Positions 1 through 7,075 of a DNA stretch of 7,529 bases are shown here, in pieces. The stretch is from NCBI GenBank assembly GCA_905215095.1, contig CAJMOL010000070.1, positions 1 through 7,529 on the forward strand. The letters are read 5' to 3'. Origin of the DNA: an uncultured bacterium (GTDB lineage Bacteria > Actinomycetota > Coriobacteriia > Coriobacteriales > Coriobacteriaceae). The stretch's first letter is position 1, and each line of letters opens with the position of its first letter. A program made the position numbers and the translations under genes. The notes below the pieces were generated by a model, which had not been told where the DNA came from, ran no database searches, and was given only the letters and a program-made list of their open reading frames with translations.

Positions 1-3000
1 TTGCCAATGATATCGAGCATGCCCGTGAACTGGCTGAACAGCAGAATGTGGTGCCCGCCGTCGAGCGCACCGTGCACGAGCTCCATGCAAGCGTCGAGCT
101 TGGCGCTCCCTGCCTTGTAGTCCTCGTAGTGTAGATGCGGGTCGCAGCAGATCTGGCGCAGCTTGGTGAGCTCGGCGAGCACCTTGAGCTTGTCTTTCTT
201 AAACTCGGATGCCTCGCGATGCTGCACCTGCTGGGCGATACGGTCTTGGTTGGCCAGGTAGAGCTTGCGCTGCTCGCCGGTGAGCTGTGCCATGACGGTG
301 TCTTCGATCTTCTCGGGCAGGTCGGCCACCACGTCTTCCTTAACGCGGCGCAGCACAAACGGCGACACGAGCGCTTGCAAGCGAGCGGCGCTGTCACCCT
401 CGGCGTGCTCGACCGGGCTTTCGAAGCGCTTGGCAAACGACTCGCGCGTGCCGAGCAGGCCCGGCATTAAAAAGTCGAAGATGCTCCAGAGCTCGGATAG
501 GCGGTTTTCGATGGGCGTGCCCGTCAGGGCAAAGCGCACACCGGCCGGCAGGCGCTTGGCGGCGCGCGCTACCCGCGTGAGCGGGTTTTTAATGTACTGG
601 GCCTCGTCGAGCACAACGCGGGCAAAGTCCTGCTCATCATACTCGTCGATATCGCGCCGCATAAGGTCATACGACGTCACGACCACGTTATGCTCGTCGG
701 CGCCTGCTATCTGCACGCGGCGTTGAGCCTTGGCGCCCACGATGGCGCACACATCCAGCGAGGGCGCAAAGCGCTCCAGCTCGGCAGTCCAGTTGTACAC
801 GAGTGAGGCCGGGCATACCACGAGCGTGGGCTTAATGTCCCCCGCCTCCACGCGCACCAGGATATGCGCGATCATCTGGAGCGTTTTGCCCAGGCCCATA
901 TCGTCGGCCAAGATCCCGCCGAGGCCCAGGTGCTCGAGCGAGCCGAGCCACTGGTAGCCGTCGACCTGATAGCCGCGCAGTGTGGCCTTGAGCGAGACCG
1001 GCACCGTAAAGTCCATCTTGCCGAGCGTGTCCAGGCGCTCGACGGTACGGCGGAACGCAGCGTCGCGATCGGCTTCGAGCTCGGGCGTGCGCGCAAGCAT
1101 GCTGCCGACAAACAGGGTACTCGACGCGGGAAGCGACACGCCGTCGAGCAGGTCGACAGCATCGACCCCCAGGTCCTCGGCAAGGCCAAACGCGGCACGG
1201 GCACCCTCGTCCAGGCGCACGATGTCGCCGGACGTCAGGCGCGCAAACGTCTGATGGCGCTTGTATGAGTCCAGATAGATGGCAAGATCTGCCGCTGAAA
1301 GACCGCTCGCGCCCAGTTCGACATCGAGCAGGTTGCTCTTGACGGTCGCGCGCACCGAAAGCTTGGGCGCAGGGCGGACCGAGATCTGGCGTAGGCGGTC
1401 GCTGAGCATGACCTCGCCCAGCTCGGACAGGGCAGACAGGCCCTCGGTCAGCAAGCAGAACAGGCTCTCGTCGTCGCGCTCCTCAAACGCCAGGCCGCCC
1501 TCGTAAAAGTCGAAATACAGGGCCGCCGTGTCCATAACGCGAAACTCTGCTATCTCGTCGCGCGGCGGCACGCCCGGGCGCTGTTCTTCGAAGGGGCTGC
1601 CCGGGGCACCCAGGCTAAAGAGATCTGCCGACCAGTCGCCGTAGGAAACCGTAATCTTGCAGGTCACGAGCCCGTCGTCGACACCGATTGCCATGGCAAA
1701 GCTCGGCTCGGGCGCCACGGTGTCGAGCACGGCGGGAGCGGTGAGGTCAGTGTATTCGCGCAGCACGGGCAGCGCCATGCGGCAGAATTCGCCCACCTGT
1801 TCGGCGGCGATATGGACCGGCGTGCGACAGGGCAGCAGACGCGACAGAAACGGTGCGGCATGCTGGGCAAACGCCGCATCGGCGCGGCGCGCGCGGTGCG
1901 TGTCGACCAGATAGGCAACGTCGCCCGAAGCAAAGCAGTATGCATCGGCCGGCAGGCGTAGATCGTAGCTGCCGCCAGCCGCCGGCGCGATTTTGGCGGC
2001 AAGGAGCGGTGGGCGCTTAGACAGAGCCTCGTCCTCCCCTTCCGGAGGCATCTCAACCGCCACGTCATAGGTGCGATGCGTCGTCGTCCCCCGCGACCAG
2101 GCGGGCTCAAAGGAGATGGTATGGCCACGCAGCAGGTCCAGCACATATACGATGCTATGCTCGGACAGCGGCAACTGACGCTCGGCGGCAAAACCGCTGC
2201 GGGCAAAGTCGTACGACGCCGAACGCGAGCTTGTGATGTCATCGAGATAGGCAACTGTCGTCACAACAAGGTTGAGCAGCTTTGTCGACACGTCCTCGAA
2301 GGCTTCGGGCGTATGGACAAACGTGAGCTTCTTGCCGTACGAGAACGTGCCGCCGCGCACGTAGGCGGCGGCCATGCCGTCGATGTCCTTGACCACGTAG
2401 GACACCGAGCCGCATCGGATGCGAAGCTCGAGCGCCCAGCTAAAGCGGTCGGCGAACAGCGGATTGTAGTACGGCACCAGCGAGGGCTCCAACACCGCCT
2501 TGGGGGCATCGGGGTCGACAGTGCCGGCGAGCTTGCGGCGCATGCCCGCCAACTCATCCATGCGCGCGTCCGAAAGATCGGAGAGCGCCTTCATGAGGCT
2601 CGGGCTCGTGGGAACTGGCGCCGGGAAGGGAAAGTTAGGGTTGACCGCCGGTGCGGCAGACGCAGGACGCGCGGCTTGCTTGGGCGCCGCCGTAAACGTG
2701 CGGACCGGCGTGCGCAGCCCCTCAACAGGCTCAATGCCGCTGGCGTCCAGGTACGCTAGCGCCGTGGCGATGGCGTGCTTGCACATGCCGGGGTAGCGAT
2801 AGGCAGCGGGGCAATCGCAGTCGTAGTCGATCACCTCGTGCTCGTCCATGTCGAGCGCCACGTGCGTCTTGTACAGGTCACCGCGCGAGCCGCGCACTGA
2901 GCCCTCAACCGTCACGTTTTTGGAGAAGCGCGAGCCGCTGTCCTCAATCGACAGCACGGCGCCGTTGAGCATGAGCGAACGCCCCTTCATAAAGGTGCCG

Positions 3001-3050
3001 CTCAGCGCCGCCTCTTTCCGGAGCGCCTGCACAAACGTCCCCTGCGCCAT
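1..3050 (-). CDS. SNF2-family DNA helicase/translocase with N-terminal SWIM zinc finger (3' end cut by window)
   Basis: A frame with no stop codon runs from an ATG at 3050 to the window edge (1016 codons plus 2 bases), so the C-terminus is missing. The N-terminus carries a SWIM zinc finger with ligands C78, C80, C90 and H92 (CxC then CxH), a likely DNA- or protein-binding module. A proline/alanine-rich linker follows (about 115-150). A long middle region (about 150-680) probably includes the bacterial SNF2-associated domain. The first ATPase lobe starts near LRGYQ (691-695). It has Walker A DDMGLGKT (K722), motif Ia VCPASLVYNW (about 745), Walker B DEAQ (815-818) and motif III LTGTP (842-846). 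The sequence ends at the start of lobe two (HHILLFSQF), so motifs V and VI are not visible. Family members are double-stranded-DNA-stimulated ATPases that move along or remodel nucleoprotein; the substrate of this type is not known to me. The gene starts 45 bp after dnaE and is probably in its transcript. The start is fixed by a GGAGG five bases upstream. Confidence 0.95.
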   Translation of the reverse strand, partial: MAQGTFVQALRKEAALSGTFMKGRSLMLNGAVLSIEDSGSRFSKNVTVEGSVRGSRGDLYKTHVALDMDEHEVIDYDCDCPAAYRYPGMCKHAIATALAYLDASGIEPVEGLRTPVRTFTAAPKQAARPASAAPAVNPNFPFPAPVPTSPSLMKALSDLSDARMDELAGMRRKLAGTVDPDAPKAVLEPSLVPYYNPLFADRFSWALELRIRCGSVSYVVKDIDGMAAAYVRGGTFSYGKKLTFVHTPEAFEDVSTKLLNLVVTTVAYLDDITSSRSASYDFARSGFAAERQLPLSEHSIVYVLDLLRGHTISFEPAWSRGTTTHRTYDVAVEMPPEGEDEALSKRPPLLAAKIAPAAGGSYDLRLPADAYCFASGDVAYLVDTHRARRADAAFAQHAAPFLSRLLPCRTPVHIAAEQVGEFCRMALPVLREYTDLTAPAVLDTVAPEPSFAMAIGVDDGLVTCKITVSYGDWSADLFSLGAPGSPFEEQRPGVPPRDEIAEFRVMDTAALYFDFYEGGLAFEERDDESLFCLLTEGLSALSELGEVMLSDRLRQISVRPAPKLSVRATVKSNLLDVELGASGLSAADLAIYLDSYKRHQTFARLTSGDIVRLDEGARAAFGLAEDLGVDAVDLLDGVSLPASSTLFVGSMLARTPELEADRDAAFRRTVERLDTLGKMDFTVPVSLKATLRGYQVDGYQWLGSLEHLGLGGILADDMGLGKTLQMIAHILVRVEAGDIKPTLVVCPASLVYNWTAELERFAPSLDVCAIVGAKAQRRVQIAGADEHNVVVTSYDLMRRDIDEYDEQDFARVVLDEAQYIKNPLTRVARAAKRLPAGVRFALTGTPIENRLSELWSIFDFLMPGLLGTRESFAKRFESPVEHAEGDSAARLQALVSPFVLRRVKEDVVADLPEKIEDTVMAQLTGEQRKLYLANQDRIAQQVQHREASEFKKDKLKVLAELTKLRQICCDPHLHYEDYKAGSAKLDACMELVHGALDGGHHILLFSQFTGMLDIIG

Positions 3051-3055
3051 CACTT

Positions 3056-3060
3056 CCTCC
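3056..3060 (-). promoter_or_regulatory. Strong ribosome binding site of the SNF2/SWIM gene
   Basis: The minus strand reads GGAGG followed by AAGTG and then ATG, a near-perfect anti-16S match at five bases spacing. It selects the ATG at 3050 over the in-frame ATGs at codons 21 and 27. The 45-bp gap after the dnaE stop holds no T-tract hairpin and no obvious promoter, so translation of this gene most likely relies on dnaE read-through mRNA. Confidence 0.85.
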
Positions 3061-3095
3061 AATCTCGCACCGAGTACCTCTCAGCAACGCCGTCC

Positions 3096-6000
3096 CTAGA
3101 TAACCGTCACGCGGCCTTGGTTACCCACAATGGCCTTGGCCTCGGCCAGCAGCGGAATCGAGCGCGCGTTGACCTTGGCAGGCACCTCGGCGCGCAGCAC
3201 GCGCCCGTCCACCTGCTCGATAAAGATCTCCACGCGGTCGCCGCCCGGGTTAGCGGTGAGCACCGTGGCCAGGCGCGCCATATTGCCCTGGCTAAAGCGG
3301 CTGTTGGGCACCATGACCTCAAACACCTTGGGCTTGTTGTTCTCCTCGTTGAGCTCAAGCGGCACGATCTCCTGCGCGATGATCTGGTCGCCGCGGTCCG
3401 AGCGCTCGAGCTTGCCCTTAATGCGCACAAACGCGTCGGACAGCTGCACACCGGTCTCGGGATCGACCTCGCCGTACAGATACCCCTCGGCCTCCTTGTA
3501 GGTCTTGGGGAACACCACGACGGTGGCCTCGCCTTCCATGTCCTCGAGCTGCACGATGCCCATGGGGTCGCCGTTTTTGGTCACGCGCTTGGACACGCTC
3601 GAGACCATGCCGGCCCACCACAGCGCTTTGCCCTCGGGAATCTCCTGGTTGATGGTGCCGCCCGTAGGATTCTGAACTTCGTAGCCGGTGTCGATCTGCG
3701 AGAACGAGAAGTCGCGCGCTTTGCTGAGCGCATACTCAAACGGGCGCAGCGGGTGGTCCGAGACATAGATGCCCAGAACCTCCTTCTCCTGGCTCAGCTT
3801 AAGGTGGCGGTCCCATTCCTGGCCGTCCGGATCGGGCACGCTGACCTCGAAACCCGAGCCCTCAACATCACCAAACATGTCGAAGAACGAGGTCTGGCCG
3901 CTCGCGCGGTCCTTCTGGCGCTTTATCGCGGCGTCGATGATGTTCTCGGGGTTGTTCTTGTCCACAAAGTGCATCATCTGGCGGCGCGGATAGCCCGTGG
4001 AGTCGAAGGCACCTGCCTTGATCAGCGATTCGATCACGCGGCGGTTGGCCTGGCTCGAGTCCACGCGCTCGACAAAGTCGTGCAGCGTCTTAAACGGGCC
4101 GCCCGCCTCGCGCTCGGCGATAATCGCCTGCGCCACGCCGGTGCCCACGCCGCGGATGCCGGCCAGACCAAAGCGCACGCCTTCCTTGGTAGCCGTGAAC
4201 TCGGTGCCGGACTCGTTGACATCTGGCGAAAGCACGGGGATGCCGTCGTGACGGCATGCCGAGACGTAGTGAACGATCTTGTCGGTCTTGCCCGTGTAGG
4301 ACGTCAGAACGGCCGCCATGTACTCGTGCGGATAGTGCGCCTTGAGCCACGCCGTCTGCATAACCAGGATGGCGTAGCCGGCGGAGTGCGACTTGTTGAA
4401 GGCGTAGGACGCGAACTCGAGAACATCGTCCCAAATCTTCTGGGCGACCTCGCGCGTGTAGTTGTTCTTGATAGCGCCGTTCATCCAGTGGTCGTAGGTG
4501 GTCTCGTCCGAGCCATCCTCCCAGTGGAGCACCGTCGACGTGAGCAGCTTGATCTTTTTCTTAGCCACGGGCTTACGGATACGCGAGTCCGATTCGCCCT
4601 TGGAGAAGCCGCACATCTCGACGGAGATGAGCATAACCTGCTCCTGGTAGACCATGGTGCCGTAGGTTTCGCCCAGGATGTCGTCCAGACGGTCGTCGTA
4701 GGAGACGGCCGGCTCCTTGCCGTTCATACGGTTGATGTAGGACGAGACCATGCCGGCGCCTAGCGGGCCCGGACGGTACAGGGCGATCAATGCCACGACG
4801 TGCTTGTACTCTGTGGGCTTCATGTTCTTGATCGTGGCCGTCATGCCGGCGGACTCGACCTGGAAGACGCCGGCGGTGTGACCGGAGCCCATGAGCTTAA
4901 AGATTTCGGGATCGTCAAAGGGAATCTCTTCCTCTTTGATGTCGATGCCGAAGTTCTTTTTGATGTTGGCCTTGGCCTTAGAGATAACCGTCAGCGTGCG
5001 CAGGCCCAGGAAGTCCATCTTGAGCAGGCCCATGTCGGCGACGGTATGGCCCTCGTACTGGGTAATCTCGACGCCGCCCTTGGTGTCGAGCTTGGTGGGC
5101 ACGTGCTCGTTGACGGGGTCGCGGCAGATCAGAACGGCGCACGCGTGCACGCCCTCGCCACGGGTGAGGCCCTCGATCGAGAGCGCCGTGTCGATGATGC
5201 GGCGAGCGTCGTCGTCCTTTTTATAGGCCTCGGCAAAATCGGGGTTAAACAGATCCTCTTTGCCGGGTTGTTTGTCGAGCACCTGCTTGAGCTTGACCTT
5301 GGGGTCGCTCGAGACCATCTTGGACAGGCGCTGGCCCATGTAGACCGGGTAATCCAGAACGCGCGCGGCGTCGTTGATGGCCTGCTTGGCCTTGATGGTC
5401 GAGTAGGTGATGACGTGGGTGACCTTCTCGGGGCCGTAGAGCTGGCGAACGTGCTCCACGACCTCGAGGCGCCGCTCATCGTCGAAGTCCATATCGATAT
5501 CGGGCATCTCGGTACGCTGCGGGGAGAGGAACCTCTCAAACATCAGGCCGTTCTCGAGCGGGTCGAACGCGGTGATGTTCATGGCGTAGGCGACGATAGC
5601 GCCGGCGGCCGAGCCACGGCCGGGGCCGACGCCGATGCCGTTGTCCTTGGCCCATTGCACGTACTCGGCAACGATGAGGAAGTAGGCGGCAAAGCCCTTG
5701 TCGCAGATGACCTTGTATTCGTACTCAAAGCGCTCTTTGATGTTGACTCCGCCGATCTCGCGCGTGGCCCAGTCGTCACCATAGTGCTGGCGCAGGCCCT
5801 TCTCGCACTCACGGCGGAACTGGCTCTCGTGCGTCTCACCGGGATCGAGCAACGGAAAGCGCGGCAGGATGATAGAGTCCCAGTCCAGCTCAACGTAGCA
5901 CTTGTCGGCAATCTCGAGCGTGTTGTCGCAGGCCTCGGGGCAATACGGGAACATCGCCCGCATCTCCTCCTCGGTCTTCATGTAAAACTCCGAGCCGGTC

Positions 6001-6899
6001 ATGCGCATGCGGTTGGGGTCGTCGACTTTGGCGTTCATGCCAATGCACATGATGACGTCCTGCACGGGCGCGTCCTCGCGGCGCAGGTAGTGGAAGTCGT
6101 TGGTCGCGATGACCTTGACGCCCACCTGTTTGGCGATGTCGATGAGCGTGCGGTCCATCTGCTCGTCGGTCAGACCGTTGTCGGTGGTGATGCCGTGTTC
6201 CTGGATCTCGATGTAGAAGTCGCCGGGCTCGAAGGTATCGCGGAAGGTCTCGGCCCACTTGATGGCGCCCTCCATGTCACCGCGGTCGATGTATTTGGGG
6301 ATGATGCCGGCGATACAGGCGCTGGTGCAGATCATGCCCTTGGCGTGGCGGCGCAGGTTGTCGAGCGTCACACGGGGCTTGTAGTAAAAGCCCTGTACGG
6401 CGGCCTCGGAGACCGTCTGCATCAGGTTGACGTAGCCCTCCTGGTCCTTGGCCAGAAGGATCATGTGGTAGAGCTCGGGCTTGTGGTCGCGGGCAAGGGT
6501 CTCGTCCGGCGTAAAGTAGACCTCGCAGCCAAAGATGGGTTTGATGACCAGGGGCGGCTTGAGCTCGTCGATGTTGCCCTTCTCGTCCCACATGGCCATG
6601 TCCTTCACATACTGGGCATGCTCGCGCGGGTTTTCCTCGGGATCGGGCTCCACCAGCTCGTCGCGGCGGTCCTTTTCCAAGAAGGCCTTGTCGTGGCTCC
6701 AGGTTTTGTACTCGGGCGTGTTGTGGTTGACGGCGTCGCAGGCCAGCGCCAGGTCGGGTACGCCGTACATGTAACCGTGGTCGGTAATGGCCACGGCGGG
6801 CATGCCCAGCTCAACGGCGCGGTTGACCATATCCTGGATACGGGTTGCGCCGTCGAGCATGGAGAAAACAGTGTGATTGTGCAGATGGACGAATGCCAT
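3096..6899 (-). CDS. dnaE: DNA polymerase III alpha subunit (replicative polymerase)
   Basis: This complete 1267-aa protein is the catalytic subunit of the replicative DNA polymerase. The order is the DnaE type: N-terminal PHP domain (about 3-275), C-family polymerase core (about 280-870), helix-hairpin-helix (about 908-946), clamp-binding motif GQTSFFDMFG (1001-1010), OB fold (about 1091-1180) and a C-terminal domain. The catalytic aspartates are D467 and D469 (PDIDMDF) and D629 (KMDFLGLRTLT). Other family blocks are GPGRGS (425-430), EGVHACAVLI (582-591), YQEQVM (751-756) and FNKSHSAGYA (834-843). The PHP residues expected to hold metal are all present: H7, H9, D16, H41, E126, H145, C195, D268 and H270, so a 3'-5' exonuclease may be built in. 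The protein is about 100 aa longer than E. coli DnaE (1160 aa), partly through insertions near 58-116 and 782-803. It is not PolC, because no DEDD exonuclease interrupts the PHP domain. The start is firm: the FVHLHNH block begins at residue 3, and a GGAG lies eight bases upstream of the ATG. The SNF2/SWIM gene follows after 45 bp. Confidence 0.99.
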   Translation of the reverse strand: MAFVHLHNHTVFSMLDGATRIQDMVNRAVELGMPAVAITDHGYMYGVPDLALACDAVNHNTPEYKTWSHDKAFLEKDRRDELVEPDPEENPREHAQYVKDMAMWDEKGNIDELKPPLVIKPIFGCEVYFTPDETLARDHKPELYHMILLAKDQEGYVNLMQTVSEAAVQGFYYKPRVTLDNLRRHAKGMICTSACIAGIIPKYIDRGDMEGAIKWAETFRDTFEPGDFYIEIQEHGITTDNGLTDEQMDRTLIDIAKQVGVKVIATNDFHYLRREDAPVQDVIMCIGMNAKVDDPNRMRMTGSEFYMKTEEEMRAMFPYCPEACDNTLEIADKCYVELDWDSIILPRFPLLDPGETHESQFRRECEKGLRQHYGDDWATREIGGVNIKERFEYEYKVICDKGFAAYFLIVAEYVQWAKDNGIGVGPGRGSAAGAIVAYAMNITAFDPLENGLMFERFLSPQRTEMPDIDMDFDDERRLEVVEHVRQLYGPEKVTHVITYSTIKAKQAINDAARVLDYPVYMGQRLSKMVSSDPKVKLKQVLDKQPGKEDLFNPDFAEAYKKDDDARRIIDTALSIEGLTRGEGVHACAVLICRDPVNEHVPTKLDTKGGVEITQYEGHTVADMGLLKMDFLGLRTLTVISKAKANIKKNFGIDIKEEEIPFDDPEIFKLMGSGHTAGVFQVESAGMTATIKNMKPTEYKHVVALIALYRPGPLGAGMVSSYINRMNGKEPAVSYDDRLDDILGETYGTMVYQEQVMLISVEMCGFSKGESDSRIRKPVAKKKIKLLTSTVLHWEDGSDETTYDHWMNGAIKNNYTREVAQKIWDDVLEFASYAFNKSHSAGYAILVMQTAWLKAHYPHEYMAAVLTSYTGKTDKIVHYVSACRHDGIPVLSPDVNESGTEFTATKEGVRFGLAGIRGVGTGVAQAIIAEREAGGPFKTLHDFVERVDSSQANRRVIESLIKAGAFDSTGYPRRQMMHFVDKNNPENIIDAAIKRQKDRASGQTSFFDMFGDVEGSGFEVSVPDPDGQEWDRHLKLSQEKEVLGIYVSDHPLRPFEYALSKARDFSFSQIDTGYEVQNPTGGTINQEIPEGKALWWAGMVSSVSKRVTKNGDPMGIVQLEDMEGEATVVVFPKTYKEAEGYLYGEVDPETGVQLSDAFVRIKGKLERSDRGDQIIAQEIVPLELNEENNKPKVFEVMVPNSRFSQGNMARLATVLTANPGGDRVEIFIEQVDGRVLRAEVPAKVNARSIPLLAEAKAIVGNQGRVTVI

Positions 6900-6907
6900 G
6901 TGATGAG

Positions 6908-6911
6908 CTCC
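6908..6911 (-). promoter_or_regulatory. Ribosome binding site of dnaE
   Basis: The minus strand has GGAG (within CGGAG) with eight bases between it and the dnaE ATG at 6899. No other start would preserve the PHP histidine block at residues 5-9, so the site and the start support each other. Confidence 0.7.
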
Positions 6912-6938
6912 GATGCGGGTTCGTGTTCTGACTGAACG

Positions 6939-6944
6939 ATTTTA
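6939..6944 (-). promoter_or_regulatory. Possible -10 box of a dnaE promoter
   Basis: The minus strand reads TAAAAT, one mismatch from TATAAT, in an otherwise very GC-rich stretch about 40 bases upstream of the dnaE ATG. No good -35 is found at 16-18 bases spacing; the best candidates resemble TTCGGG and are poor. The AT-rich hexamer in GC-rich DNA and its position suggest a promoter, but this rests on one hexamer. Confidence 0.35.
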
Positions 6945-7000
6945 CCGCACGGCGCGGACGGCACCCGAACCTAGCCAAACCCACACGGCTCCTCTTGCAG

Positions 7001-7063
7001 TTGCGGTGAAATGCGGACTGTTTGGCGGCTTTTTTGGCCAAAACAGTCCGCATTCCACCGCAA
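7001..7063 (-). repeat. 23-bp inverted repeat (long hairpin) between the addA-like gene and dnaE
   Basis: The arms 7001-7023 and 7041-7063 are complementary at 22 of 23 positions. The single mismatch is 7009/7055, an A opposite C in the plus-strand transcript but a G-U wobble in the minus-strand transcript, so the RNA of the flanking genes can pair along the whole stem. Three further GC pairs (7024-7026 with 7037-7039) can form past one bulged base, leaving a loop of about ten bases. The element starts 12 bases after the stop codon of the addA-like gene. No U-tract follows on the minus strand, so it is not a standard intrinsic terminator. It could be a dispersed REP-like palindrome, an mRNA 3'-end stabiliser, a Rho-associated end, or a remnant of a small non-autonomous mobile element. 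Strand is given as that of the flanking genes. Confidence 0.9.
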
Positions 7064-7075
7064 GTTATCTGAGGG

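Noticed and set aside
2076..2759. Plus-strand open frame of 227 codons opposite the SNF2/SWIM gene
   Set aside because: The minus-strand frame here is continuous with the SWIM finger and the helicase motifs on either side. The plus-strand product shows no domain and is rich in arginine.
3051..3095. Possible terminator or promoter between dnaE and the SNF2/SWIM gene
   Set aside because: The 45 bases show no convincing hairpin, T-tract or -10/-35 pair; only the ribosome binding site stands out.
3117..4763. Plus-strand open frame of 548 codons opposite the 3' half of dnaE
   Set aside because: Same frame relation to dnaE and same biased composition as the 4800-6935 frame; it is a codon-bias shadow.
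3096..6899. The polymerase as PolC or as an error-prone DnaE2 (ImuC)
   Set aside because: PolC would have an exonuclease domain inserted in the PHP domain. DnaE2 is usually shorter, lacks the long C-terminal part and sits with imuA/imuB, neither of which is present here.
4800..6935. Plus-strand open frame of 711 codons opposite dnaE
   Set aside because: It lies antisense to a certain gene. Its product is rich in L, V, D, G, A and H with no recognisable domain, as expected when the reverse complement of GC-rich codons lacks stops. No ribosome binding site was recognised.
7001..7063. Palindrome as an intrinsic (Rho-independent) terminator
   Set aside because: The bases after the stem on the minus strand are CTGCAAGAGG, with no T-tract. 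The A/T run lies in the loop instead. It was kept as an inverted repeat of unknown role.
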